Positions 25,497 to 33,374 of a stretch of DNA of 44,377 bases are shown one piece after another (positions within the stretch are counted from its first letter, which is position 1; every line of letters starts with the position of its first letter). A program made the position numbers and the translations under genes. The notes under the pieces were generated by a model that did not search any database, was not told the DNA's origin, and saw nothing but the letters and a program-made list of their open reading frames with translations. The stretch spans positions 1 to 44,377 of the forward strand of contig CAMBEK010000014.1 of the NCBI GenBank assembly GCA_945865565.1. The letters run 5' to 3'. The stretch is from Pseudobacteriovorax antillogorgiicola. GTDB lineage: Bacteria; Bdellovibrionota_B; Oligoflexia; Oligoflexales; RGVZ01.

Positions 25497-27155
25497 TCAC
25501 CACGACGTCGGGGCGTAGTCCTTCAGGAATTTTCCCCACATGTGTTCGCCCGTGTTGAGCCCGTGGAAAATCGGGTCCACAATGCGGGCGGCGCCGTCCA
25601 CGATGTCGAGTGGCGGTTCAAATCCGAGTTCATTTTTTTTCCGGAATGCGTGCTGCGCCGGATCTTCGTCGGTGACCCAGCCAGTATCGACGGCATTCAT
25701 GTGGATGCCATCCTTGACGTAATCGGGGGCTGACGTCTGCGTCATCATGTTCACGGCGGCCTTGGCCATGTTGGTGTGCGGGTGTTTATCAGTTTTCGTG
25801 TAGCGCGTGAATTTGCCTTCCATCGCCGACACGTTGACGATGTGCTTGTCGCGACGTGATTCCGAATGGTCGTTGCCGGCTGGATCACGCAGCATCAGAG
25901 GCTTCAGTTTTGAGCACAAGATGAACGGTGCCACGGCATTGATCAGTTGAATTTCGAGCATCTCTGCCGTCGACACATCCGCCAGTTTCATGCGCCAGCT
26001 GTTCATCGCGCGCAAGTCGACTTGCTGCAGGTCGGCATCCAATTGTCCGACCGGAAAAACATCGCTGCCGCAGCTCAAATCATCTGGCAGAAGTGGCATC
26101 TGAGACATTTTTGCCGAGGCGAAAAGTCCCGGTGCCAGTGTGGCTTTGTCGTCAATGGAGCGCGGCAAGCCGGACGTGCCGGATGCGTTGGACGTGTAGG
26201 ACAGTAGCCCGTGGTTGGAATCGCCGGGCAACATGATTTGCTGTTCGATCTTTTGGCGGCAGGCAAAAAAACCGCTGAGCAAGCCCAAGGCCTCCGGATC
26301 GTCCGGAAGTTTGGATTCAACGTCCATCATGTGATCGTAAAACCCGCGAGGTTTGCGGACGGTTTGGGCGGCATTGTTGAGCAGAAAATCCAGGGTCGGA
26401 TACTGCTCGGAAATGTGTTGTGCAAAAAGTTCCACACTTGGCGCATGGCGCAAATCCAGGCCGTAGATCTGAAGGCGGTCTTTCCAGTCGGCGAAGTCTG
26501 CCTCGCGCCGGTAGCGCAGGGCAGCATCGTGGGGGAACCGGGTCGTGACGATGACTTGGGCGCCGGCCCGCAGCAGCAGCAAGGCCGCCTGGAAACCGAT
26601 TTTGACTCGCGATCCAGTCACCAGGGCAATACGCCCCCGGCAGTCGGCGGTTTGAAAGCGCTTCTCATAATTCAGGGCGGCACAGGCCGGGCACATCGAG
26701 TCGTAAAAGAAGTGCAGATCCTGATAGCTGGATTTGCAGACGTAACAGCACTGGGGGTTAGTCAGCCTCAGGTTCTGGCTCTGATTCGGGCTTTGGTTGA
26801 GGCTCGGCATGATTTTTTCCGGAGCCTCAAACGTGGCCGTGGTCCGGGCCTGGCGCAGGCCAGTTGCGGCCTTGGCGGCGCGGTCGCTGGCCTCATCGGC
26901 CCTTTTGCCTTGGCGGCGGAATTCCCGGACCAGTTTTTTCAGGGCAAAACGGTCCGGTTTTGAGACGCGTCCTGCGGTCATGACGAGGCGCGTGCGGTCT
27001 TCTTCCGACAGTTGAGTCAGGATGCCGCGGTCGTTCATGATGGCGTCAAGGGTCCGGAAACATTGCATTAACTCAGCGGCGTCGGGCCTGAAGGCAGGCG
27101 CCGCCCCGGGGTTGTTTGAAGCCGTAGCCGACTGGTCTGTTAATTCATTATTCAT
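25497..27155 (-). CDS. Zinc-ribbon / short-chain dehydrogenase-reductase fusion
   Basis: A protein of about 552 residues. Residues up to about 115 are helical and charged. A four-cysteine metal site follows, CYVCKSSYQ then CPAC, at about residues 135-165. An SDR Rossmann domain starts RIALVTGSRVKIG and continues with DLRHAPSVELFAQHI, NNAAQTVRKPRGFY and NVSAMEGKF. In the catalytic stretch RYTKTDKHPHTNMAKAA the usual Tyr-x3-Lys is not in register: Thr sits four residues before the Lys. Activity on a standard carbonyl is therefore uncertain. I chose ATG at 27155; an in-frame TTG at 27188 is possible, but neither has a clear ribosome site. Substrate unknown. Confidence 0.8.
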   Translation of the reverse strand: MNNELTDQSATASNNPGAAPAFRPDAAELMQCFRTLDAIMNDRGILTQLSEEDRTRLVMTAGRVSKPDRFALKKLVREFRRQGKRADEASDRAAKAATGLRQARTTATFEAPEKIMPSLNQSPNQSQNLRLTNPQCCYVCKSSYQDLHFFYDSMCPACAALNYEKRFQTADCRGRIALVTGSRVKIGFQAALLLLRAGAQVIVTTRFPHDAALRYRREADFADWKDRLQIYGLDLRHAPSVELFAQHISEQYPTLDFLLNNAAQTVRKPRGFYDHMMDVESKLPDDPEALGLLSGFFACRQKIEQQIMLPGDSNHGLLSYTSNASGTSGLPRSIDDKATLAPGLFASAKMSQMPLLPDDLSCGSDVFPVGQLDADLQQVDLRAMNSWRMKLADVSTAEMLEIQLINAVAPFILCSKLKPLMLRDPAGNDHSESRRDKHIVNVSAMEGKFTRYTKTDKHPHTNMAKAAVNMMTQTSAPDYVKDGIHMNAVDTGWVTDEDPAQHAFRKKNELGFEPPLDIVDGAARIVDPIFHGLNTGEHMWGKFLKDYAPTSW

Positions 27156-27271
27156 GGGTATCAGCCAAATTTCGCCAGGGTTCGACAAAAGGTCATCGTG
27201 GCCGGGTTTCTAGCACAAGTCCCACGTCCATGACCACTTATCCACATCATGCTGCCTATTTTTTCACCGTC

Positions 27272-27295
27272 GCGGTGACGGTGGCGGTGACGGTG
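27272..27295 (+). repeat. 12-bp tandem repeat in divergent promoter region
   Basis: GCGGTGACGGTG occurs twice in a row, at 27272-27283 and 27284-27295. The preceding TCACCGTC (27264-27271) can pair with GACGGTGA at 27289-27296. It lies between the divergent SDR and HNH genes. Confidence 0.7.
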
Positions 27296-27387
27296 ACATT
27301 AGGTGCCATTGGACGATCTGGGTCGATCTGGTGCAAAGGTCCGTTGTTGGAGCAAAATCGTGCGAGCAACATCGGGTGAGGACGGAC

Positions 27388-28419
27388 ATGCAGGTTGCAG
27401 AAAAAATTCAATCTTTGGAGCACCTGTCACAGGTGGAGCTTGTTGGGGCCTTGGACAAGTACCTCGGAGCCGAGCGTCGCCTGCTTGGGTGTTTCATCTT
27501 GTACCTCATCGAATTTGATCGTCGAAAAATTTTTCGCGAACTGGGTTTTTCTTCCTCGTATCAATGGATGACCAGTGGGCTCGGCTTGTCGGAGTCCAGT
27601 GCGGTTCGCCGGACGAATGCGGCTCGGATCATGGTCCGGTTTCCACACCTGGCCGAAAAAATTTTTTCAAAAATCTTGAACGGACAGTTGAGCGTCATGG
27701 TCCTGTCGATGATTTTCGCCCATATGAACAACGAAAATTGCGTTGAACTGATCGAAAATATTTCTGGAAAAAACCGGCTTGAAGTCGAAAAGTTCCTGGC
27801 CAACCGGATCGAGGGCTATCACGCCATGCAATCCACGCGGGCGTGGATGAGAATTTTGCCTGGACCGTCAAAACCTTCAGAGTCATCAGAGATTTCAGAG
27901 ATTTCAGAGGTTTCAGAGCATTCAGAAGCATCAAGTCAGCATGTTCAAAACGAAGTTTTTTTTGAGGCAAAATCCAATCAGATGCCAGCCCCCGCGGCAC
28001 CGGCGACGCAGGTCCCAGGCCCTGCAATCAGGCTGGCGGTAACCCTCGTCGGTGAGGGGGCACGGGACTTATTGCGCCTGCGCGAACTTTATCCTTACCG
28101 GGATCCGTCTCAGATCATTAACGATGCCCTTGGTCTGATGCGAAAAGCGCGCGATCTGCCAGCCAGTAGAGTGCCCAAAGCCATCCAACGTCAAATTTTT
28201 GCCCGGGATGGCAATCAATGCACTTTTGTTTCCGATGATGGACGCCGCTGCAGCGAGCGTGGACGCCTTCAGGTCGACCATATTTTGCCCGTGGCAAAAG
28301 GCGGCGATGATCGCGCGGAAAATTTACGGCTTTTATGCGCCGCGCACAATCAGCTGATGGCGGAGAGGCATTTTGGCAAGGACTTCATGCGGGATAAAGT
28401 CACCAGCGCAAAGCACTGA
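27388..28419 (+). CDS. HNH endonuclease-domain protein
   Basis: A 343-residue protein. The N-terminal 140 residues are helical (SQVELVGALDKYLGAERRLLG, FRELGFSSSYQWM) and resemble the DUF222-like region common in multicopy HNH proteins of Bdellovibrio-type bacteria. A Ser/Glu-rich linker (about residues 164-182) separates it from a C-terminal HNH nuclease domain: IFARDGNQC, then Cys-rich GRRC, LQVDHILPVAKGGDDRAENLRLLCAAHNQLM, with the HNH His in VDHILP. I chose ATG at 27388, 5 bases after GGTGAGGA, over the GTG at 27331. Function is unclear: such genes may be mobile or defence related, or DNA-repair nucleases. Confidence 0.8.
   Translation: MQVAEKIQSLEHLSQVELVGALDKYLGAERRLLGCFILYLIEFDRRKIFRELGFSSSYQWMTSGLGLSESSAVRRTNAARIMVRFPHLAEKIFSKILNGQLSVMVLSMIFAHMNNENCVELIENISGKNRLEVEKFLANRIEGYHAMQSTRAWMRILPGPSKPSESSEISEISEVSEHSEASSQHVQNEVFFEAKSNQMPAPAAPATQVPGPAIRLAVTLVGEGARDLLRLRELYPYRDPSQIINDALGLMRKARDLPASRVPKAIQRQIFARDGNQCTFVSDDGRRCSERGRLQVDHILPVAKGGDDRAENLRLLCAAHNQLMAERHFGKDFMRDKVTSAKH
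27877..27933 (+). repeat. 9-bp imperfect microsatellite in HNH gene linker
   Basis: In-frame units of the form TCAGAGNTT repeat about five to six times and encode SES-SEI-SEI-SEV-SEH-SEA. It lies exactly in the linker between the helical and HNH domains. Change in unit number would keep the frame, so length variation is tolerated. Confidence 0.75.
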
Positions 28420-28465
28420 AGGACTCATGCCCGTAAGGTTCGTCCAAAAACTCTTAAAATCGCGC

Positions 28466-28831
28466 TTAATGCGGCGATAGACGCCGCTGTTTTCGCCAAG
28501 AATGGAATTTTACGACGGCGAATCCGAGCAACATCAAAAACAATTCGTAAACAGGGGCAGCGATCCAGATCAGGCTTGCCGTAGAGCCATCGGTCGAACG
28601 AAGGACATCGACCAAGAATAACGCCTGCATCAAAAGAGGCGGAGCACCCAAGGCAGCGACCTCAAACGGTGAAGAAGGCTTTCGCGTCATCCACCAAAAA
28701 ATCGCCGACGGCAGTAAATTCCACACCATCAAAGCGGCCTGCAGGTGCGCGATCTCCGTGCCCTGCCAATTGCTCACCAAGACAAAGATTTGAATCACAG
28801 CGGCGCTGATTAAGATTCCAATGCGCATCAT
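28466..28831 (-). CDS. Small membrane protein, unknown function
   Basis: A 121-residue hydrophobic protein with about four predicted transmembrane helices (near residues 4-22, 32-48, 56-76 and 86-105) and a basic tail WRKQRRLSPH. Its start overlaps the stop of the E2 gene upstream (ATGA type), which argues for cotranslation with the dehydrogenase complex genes. There are two adjacent ATG codons at 28831 and 28828. No family recognised. Confidence 0.6.
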   Translation of the reverse strand: MMRIGILISAAVIQIFVLVSNWQGTEIAHLQAALMVWNLLPSAIFWWMTRKPSSPFEVAALGAPPLLMQALFLVDVLRSTDGSTASLIWIAAPVYELFLMLLGFAVVKFHSWRKQRRLSPH

Positions 28832-30180
28832 AAAGGCAACTCGCTGTAGTTTTCCAAAATCTTCTTCAAAGTCGCCAGATAGGTCGCGCCACCTTCACCG
28901 TCCACCACCCGGTGATCGAATGTCAGGCTGATGAGCATCATAGGACGAATGGTGATCGCGTCATCGATGACGACCGGGCGCTTTACGACGGCACCGATGC
29001 CAAGGATGGCAACCTGAGGTTGATTGATGATCGGATTTGAGGTCAGGCTGCCAAAGCCGCCTGGATTTGTGATGGAAAAGGATCCGCCCTGGACGTCTTC
29101 CGGCAAAAGTTTTTTGTTGCGCGCGCGGGAGGCAAGATCGTTCAATCGGCGTGCAATTCCGGTTAGATTCAGGTCCTGCGCCTTTTTGATCACAGGAACA
29201 ATCAGGCCGTTGCCAAGTGCCACGGCGCAACCAACGTTAATGTCTTCTTTCCACAGGATGTCGTCGCCATCGAGGGAGACGTTGACGATCGGATGCTGCT
29301 TGATGGCCTCAACGGCCGCATGGATAAAAAATGGTGTGTAGGTCAGTTTGAAACCCTCGCGCGCTTCGAACGCCGCGCGATGCTTTTCCCTGATTTCAAA
29401 AACCCTGTTCAGATCAATTTCAAACACTGTGGTCACGTGGGGCGACACCCTCACCGATTCAACCATGTGTTCTGCAATCAGCCGGCGCATTTTGGTCATC
29501 TTCTCGCGCCGGACTGGATTTTTTTCCAGGGACTCAACGCCGTCAATGATTTGCGTCTGGACCCGCGGCGATTTTCCGAGAGCCTCGGGAGGTGCAAATG
29601 CATTTGCATGTGCAAGTCCAGACGCGACGGAATTGCCCGCATGTGCCGCGGCTTGCCTGTGGTGGGCACCGCTTGCGATGTAACCATCCAAGTCGATTTT
29701 CGTAATGCGCCCGTGAAGCCCACTGCCAGGGACGTAGCCCAAGTTGATATTCAGATCGCGGGCGATTTTGCGCACCAGGGGCGAAGATCGAACCGAGCTC
29801 GATGGAACGAGTGCCAGAGTGGCCGGCCTGATCGAGCTGGCTTGGGCCGGTGCCGGTTTGACCTGCGCACGAGATGTTGTTTTGGATGCCACTGAAGCAG
29901 ATGTAGTTGCGGTCGAAACAGATGCCGAAATGCTGCCGTCGGAACTGATATGACCGATGATGGTGTTGATCAGGACAACGTCACCCTCTTTAGCCAGGGT
30001 CGCCACGAGGATGCCGTCGGCGGGGGCCGGGATTTCCGTATCGACCTTGTCCGTCGATACTTCCAAAAGCGGCTCAGCCTTGGACACCTTGTCGCCCGGC
30101 TTTTTCAGCCATTTGACCAGGGTCGCTTCGTTGATTCCCTCGCCCATGAGCGGCATCAGGATTTCAATTTGATTTGCCAT
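28828..30180 (-). CDS. 2-oxo acid dehydrogenase E2 (dihydrolipoamide acyltransferase)
   Basis: A 450-residue E2 core subunit. Residues 1 to about 78 are one lipoyl domain with the lipoylated Lys45 in STDKVDTEIP. A long Ala/Ser/Thr-rich linker follows. The peripheral subunit-binding domain is at about 130-170 (VRKIARDLNINLGYVPGSGLHGRI). The C-terminal acyltransferase domain ends with the catalytic FDHRVVDGEGGA. It transfers an acyl group from E1-bound intermediate to CoA. Sequence alone does not settle whether it serves pyruvate, 2-oxoglutarate or branched-chain substrates. It is downstream of lpdA by 40 bases; no E1 gene is in the window. Confidence 0.9.
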   Translation of the reverse strand: MANQIEILMPLMGEGINEATLVKWLKKPGDKVSKAEPLLEVSTDKVDTEIPAPADGILVATLAKEGDVVLINTIIGHISSDGSISASVSTATTSASVASKTTSRAQVKPAPAQASSIRPATLALVPSSSVRSSPLVRKIARDLNINLGYVPGSGLHGRITKIDLDGYIASGAHHRQAAAHAGNSVASGLAHANAFAPPEALGKSPRVQTQIIDGVESLEKNPVRREKMTKMRRLIAEHMVESVRVSPHVTTVFEIDLNRVFEIREKHRAAFEAREGFKLTYTPFFIHAAVEAIKQHPIVNVSLDGDDILWKEDINVGCAVALGNGLIVPVIKKAQDLNLTGIARRLNDLASRARNKKLLPEDVQGGSFSITNPGGFGSLTSNPIINQPQVAILGIGAVVKRPVVIDDAITIRPMMLISLTFDHRVVDGEGGATYLATLKKILENYSELPL

Positions 30181-30220
30181 GCGATTTCTCCGTTACCGGG
30201 ACTTTTGCCTCATCCACAAT

Positions 30221-31618
30221 TTACATGTGGATCGCGTGACCGAGGGCCGCATGGGCGGCTTCCATAATCGTTTCTGACATGGTTGGGTGCGGATGAATCG
30301 TCTGGCCGATCTCATCGACCGTCGTCTCCAAAACTTTCCCCAACGCAAATTCTGCGATCAATTCCGTAGCCCTTGCGCCGATGATGTGAACCCCGAGGAT
30401 CTCGCGATATTTCGGTTCGAAAAGAATCTTGATAAAGCCTTCCGTCGCATTTTCGATTTTTGCCTTGGCCATCGGTGCGAACGGAAATTTGCCGGTTTTA
30501 TATTCTATTTTTTTGGCTTTCAGTGTCTGCTCTGTCATCCCGATGCTGGCGATTTCCGGGTAGCAGTAAATGGCGTTGGGATTTGCCTGATAGTTGATAA
30601 CGGGCGGATTTTTCCCGGCCAGGGATTCCACGGCATGCATGGCTTCTGCAGACGCCGTGTGGGCCAAGGCTGGAGTCGCCAGGATGTCGCCAATGGCATA
30701 GATCCAATCGACGTTGGTTTTGTAGTGGCTGTCGGTCACGACAAACCCGCGGTCCGTTTTCACGCCGAGCAGTTCAAGTCCAATGTCGTTGGTGACCGCC
30801 TCGCGGCCAATGGAAACCAGAACACGATCAAAATCGCGCGGCTTGCCGCCTTCAAGTGTGACGGACGCCGACTTACCGCCGTTGTCCTGAATCGCTGTGA
30901 CTTTTGTGCCGATTTCAAAAGTGATGTTTTGTTTTTTCAAATGTTTGACGAGTTCGCCGACGGCCTCTTCGTCTTCCGATGGCAGGATTTGCGGCGCAAC
31001 CTCAATCACGGTGACCTGTGTTCCGAATCGCCCGAACAACGATGCAAACTCAATTCCGACTACGCCGCCGCCAATCACGGCCATGGTTTTTGGCACTTCC
31101 GTGATGGAAAGGACGTCGTCCGATGACAGGATGGTTTTGCCGTTGGATTTGGCGAACGGCAGTTGGCGCACGCGCGATCCCGTTGCCAGCAAAACCTTTT
31201 TGGTTTCGATGTTTGTGACTTTGCCGTCGGGTCCGGTGACGTTGACCTTCGAGGGTCCGGCAAGGCGTCCAACGCCGTCGAAAACTTCAATTTTGTTTTT
31301 CTTCATTAAAAAACGCAGGCCCTTGCGCTGGGAATCCACGATTCCTTCCTTGCGGCCCATGATCCGTCCCCAATCATAGGTTGGGTTGCCTGCGTTGAAC
31401 CCGAGTTCTTCTAGATGCTGCAGTTTGTCATAGGTCTTGGCCGACTCAAGGAGTGCCTTCGTGGGGATACAGCCCCAGTTCAAACAGGTGCCGCCCAAAT
31501 GGGGGGCTTTCTCGACCAGGGCTACCTTCAGTCCCAGCTGTGCCGCGCGAATCGCGCCGACATAACCGCCGGGTCCGGAGCCAATAACAACGAGATCGAA
31601 TGAATTTGCTGCTGCCAT
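30221..31618 (-). CDS. lpdA: Dihydrolipoamide dehydrogenase (E3)
   Basis: A 465-residue FAD-dependent enzyme that reoxidises dihydrolipoamide on E2 and passes electrons to NAD+. The FAD site is GSGPGG at 13-18. The redox-active disulfide is Cys45/Cys50 in GGTCLNWGCIPTK. The NAD-binding domain has GGGVVGIEFASLFGRFG, and the C-terminal catalytic His-Glu pair is in HPHPTMSE. Length is normal. It is followed closely by the E2 gene, so E3-E2-small membrane protein form one transcription unit. The promoter must be in 31619-31814, shared with the divergent small gene. Confidence 0.96.
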   Translation of the reverse strand: MAAANSFDLVVIGSGPGGYVGAIRAAQLGLKVALVEKAPHLGGTCLNWGCIPTKALLESAKTYDKLQHLEELGFNAGNPTYDWGRIMGRKEGIVDSQRKGLRFLMKKNKIEVFDGVGRLAGPSKVNVTGPDGKVTNIETKKVLLATGSRVRQLPFAKSNGKTILSSDDVLSITEVPKTMAVIGGGVVGIEFASLFGRFGTQVTVIEVAPQILPSEDEEAVGELVKHLKKQNITFEIGTKVTAIQDNGGKSASVTLEGGKPRDFDRVLVSIGREAVTNDIGLELLGVKTDRGFVVTDSHYKTNVDWIYAIGDILATPALAHTASAEAMHAVESLAGKNPPVINYQANPNAIYCYPEIASIGMTEQTLKAKKIEYKTGKFPFAPMAKAKIENATEGFIKILFEPKYREILGVHIIGARATELIAEFALGKVLETTVDEIGQTIHPHPTMSETIMEAAHAALGHAIHM

Positions 31619-31814
31619 AACCCGAAGCCTCCCAAAAACGGAGAAATCATTCTAAAGTAAACTGAGGGGCAGGATACATCAGGGACGCCATTAAACTGAA
31701 GCGTTACTTGAGGTTGCCCGGGCCAGCAGCCGATTGATCGAGGATGAAGTTTTGCAAGGCTTTTGCCGATAGGGAAAAGAGACCTGCGGTGTAAGGCAGG
31801 CCAAAGGAGGACCT

Positions 31815-32135
31815 GTGAGCAAGCGCATTCAAAGTCCTGAAAAAACCCCAAATAAGGTCATCCAGATCGCGGAGCATGCCAAGCGGCGCGATACAGCCCG
31901 CAAGGAAAAAGCTGACGCTTTCAGCCTGGACCATGAGGCCCGAATCCTGATTGGCATCTCCAATGAAATTGACGCCATTGTCCTGCGCCATCTGCAGGCG
32001 GGCGATGTCGAGCCCCGCGATCTTGCGGGACTCTTGTCCCACAGGCTTGGGACCTTGATGTGCCACATTGAGGGCAAGGAAAAGCTTTGGGACGTCTGCG
32101 AGAAAGTCCTGAAAAAGCAGGCTGCAATCGACTGA
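31815..32135 (+). CDS. Hypothetical small cytoplasmic protein
   Basis: A 106-residue soluble protein with no signal peptide. It starts with GTG at 31815 after a very good AAAGGAGG site (31804-31811), which makes it a real gene. It is charged and mostly helical (KVIQIAEHAKRRDTARKEKADAF at the start, a Lys/Glu-rich C-terminus KLWDVCEKVLKKQ). I recognise no family. It is divergent from lpdA and ends 9 bases before the stop of the convergent exported-protein gene. Confidence 0.7.
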   Translation: MSKRIQSPEKTPNKVIQIAEHAKRRDTARKEKADAFSLDHEARILIGISNEIDAIVLRHLQAGDVEPRDLAGLLSHRLGTLMCHIEGKEKLWDVCEKVLKKQAAID

Positions 32136-32144
32136 CGTGACGTT

Positions 32145-32609
32145 TTATTCGCCGCCCAAAAATTCAAGGCGGGCTTTCGCGGCAAGGATGTCCTCGGACG
32201 ACATGTCGATGTAGGCTTGGAGCTGTTCGGTCTCGAAAACGTCCATTTCCACGCGCTTCTGAACCTCTAAGATCCTGATTTCAGCCACCGAGCCTCCGGC
32301 CACATTTAGCCGATCCAAATTCATTTTGTTGAAACGCATTTCGATCAGATGCTGCGCCAGCTCGCTCTTGTAGATTCGCTGTTTGGCTTCAAACCAGCGC
32401 ACCATCGCCGCCGCCTCGGCTCGCTTTGCCTTGAGTTCGCGCTGGTCAAGTCCCGTCAATGCAGTCCGTTCGATAATCCTGCGGTCGACGGGCTCGTTGT
32501 GATCGATGGGCAGGTTGTTCTCAGCGAAGGCATTGCTCGCAACGCCCGGAATCAAGAACAGGGCAATCGCGGCCATCAACACAAGATGTTTTTTGCTGAA
32601 AAAGTTCAT
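32145..32609 (-). CDS. Exported helical protein, unknown function
   Basis: A 154-residue protein with a Sec signal peptide (hydrophobic LVLMAAIALFLIPGVA, cleavage after NAFA at about residue 29). The mature part is charged, and looks like one or two long helices (RELKAKRAEAAAMVRWFEAKQRIYKSELAQHLIEM), possibly a coiled coil. No catalytic motif is visible. It lies between engB upstream (41-base gap) and the small gene at 31815. A periplasmic role is inferred from the signal peptide. Confidence 0.7.
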   Translation of the reverse strand: MNFFSKKHLVLMAAIALFLIPGVASNAFAENNLPIDHNEPVDRRIIERTALTGLDQRELKAKRAEAAAMVRWFEAKQRIYKSELAQHLIEMRFNKMNLDRLNVAGGSVAEIRILEVQKRVEMDVFETEQLQAYIDMSSEDILAAKARLEFLGGE

Positions 32610-32650
32610 CGGGTTGTTCCTTCTGATTATTCTGGACCTTCTAGTCCTAA

Positions 32651-33277
32651 CTAGTCCTTGGGTATTTCTTTTTTTACATTGGACCGGGCTGCGGCCAGCA
32701 ACATCCCGCGGATTTCGCGAATGCCCGTTTGATTTTCAGCGGAGACCAAGGCTACTTCGACCGTGGGAAAGCCCTTTACCGATTCGGTGGCGTTCTTAAG
32801 GGCCTGGTTGGCATCACGTTTGGAAAGCTTGTCGATTTTGGTCAGGGCCAGCAGAACCGAACCACGGCGGGCCAGATCGTTGATCAGTTCGCCGTCAAGA
32901 GGGTCGAGGCCGACGTCATCCAAGGCGCGGCGGCTGTCCAGCAACATGATGAAAAGTTTGATGTTTGTGCGCTCAAGATAAGCCCCGACGAGGTGCTCCC
33001 AACCTTTACGGGTCGCGGCACCGGCTTGTGCAAAGCCATATCCCGGCAAGTCAACCATGGTGACTTCGTGGCCACCCGGAAAACGCACGGCAAAGAAGTT
33101 GGCCATTCGGGTCCGGCCGGGGGCGTTGCTGGTCCGGGCCAAGCCCTTGCGACCCGCCAGTGCGTTTAACAGGGTGGATTTACCGACGTTTGAGCGGCCA
33201 AAGAAGGCCACTTCCGGGCCTTTAGGGGCGGGGAGTTGGTCGGCTAGAGCAGCGCTAGTTACATATTGGGCGTCCAT
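32651..33277 (-). CDS. engB: EngB/YsxC/YihA ribosome biogenesis GTPase
   Basis: A 208-residue GTPase required for assembly of the large ribosomal subunit in many bacteria. G1 GRSNVGKS is at 27-34, G2/switch I has the SNAPGRTRMANFF signature of the family, G3 is DLPGYGFA and G4 is TKIDK. I chose ATG at 33277 because GGAGGAA lies about 8 bases upstream and the protein then has the family length; an in-frame start at 33328 lacks support. It is divergent from mutL. Confidence 0.95.
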   Translation of the reverse strand: MDAQYVTSAALADQLPAPKGPEVAFFGRSNVGKSTLLNALAGRKGLARTSNAPGRTRMANFFAVRFPGGHEVTMVDLPGYGFAQAGAATRKGWEHLVGAYLERTNIKLFIMLLDSRRALDDVGLDPLDGELINDLARRGSVLLALTKIDKLSKRDANQALKNATESVKGFPTVEVALVSAENQTGIREIRGMLLAAARSNVKKEIPKD

Positions 33278-33374
33278 CGTGCCGTTCCTCCGGGTGGACC
33301 GGATATCAGGCCGGTGGTATAGGTGCAACCACCAAAACGGATATTGGCAAATCTAAGCGAAACGGGAGGCCCCC

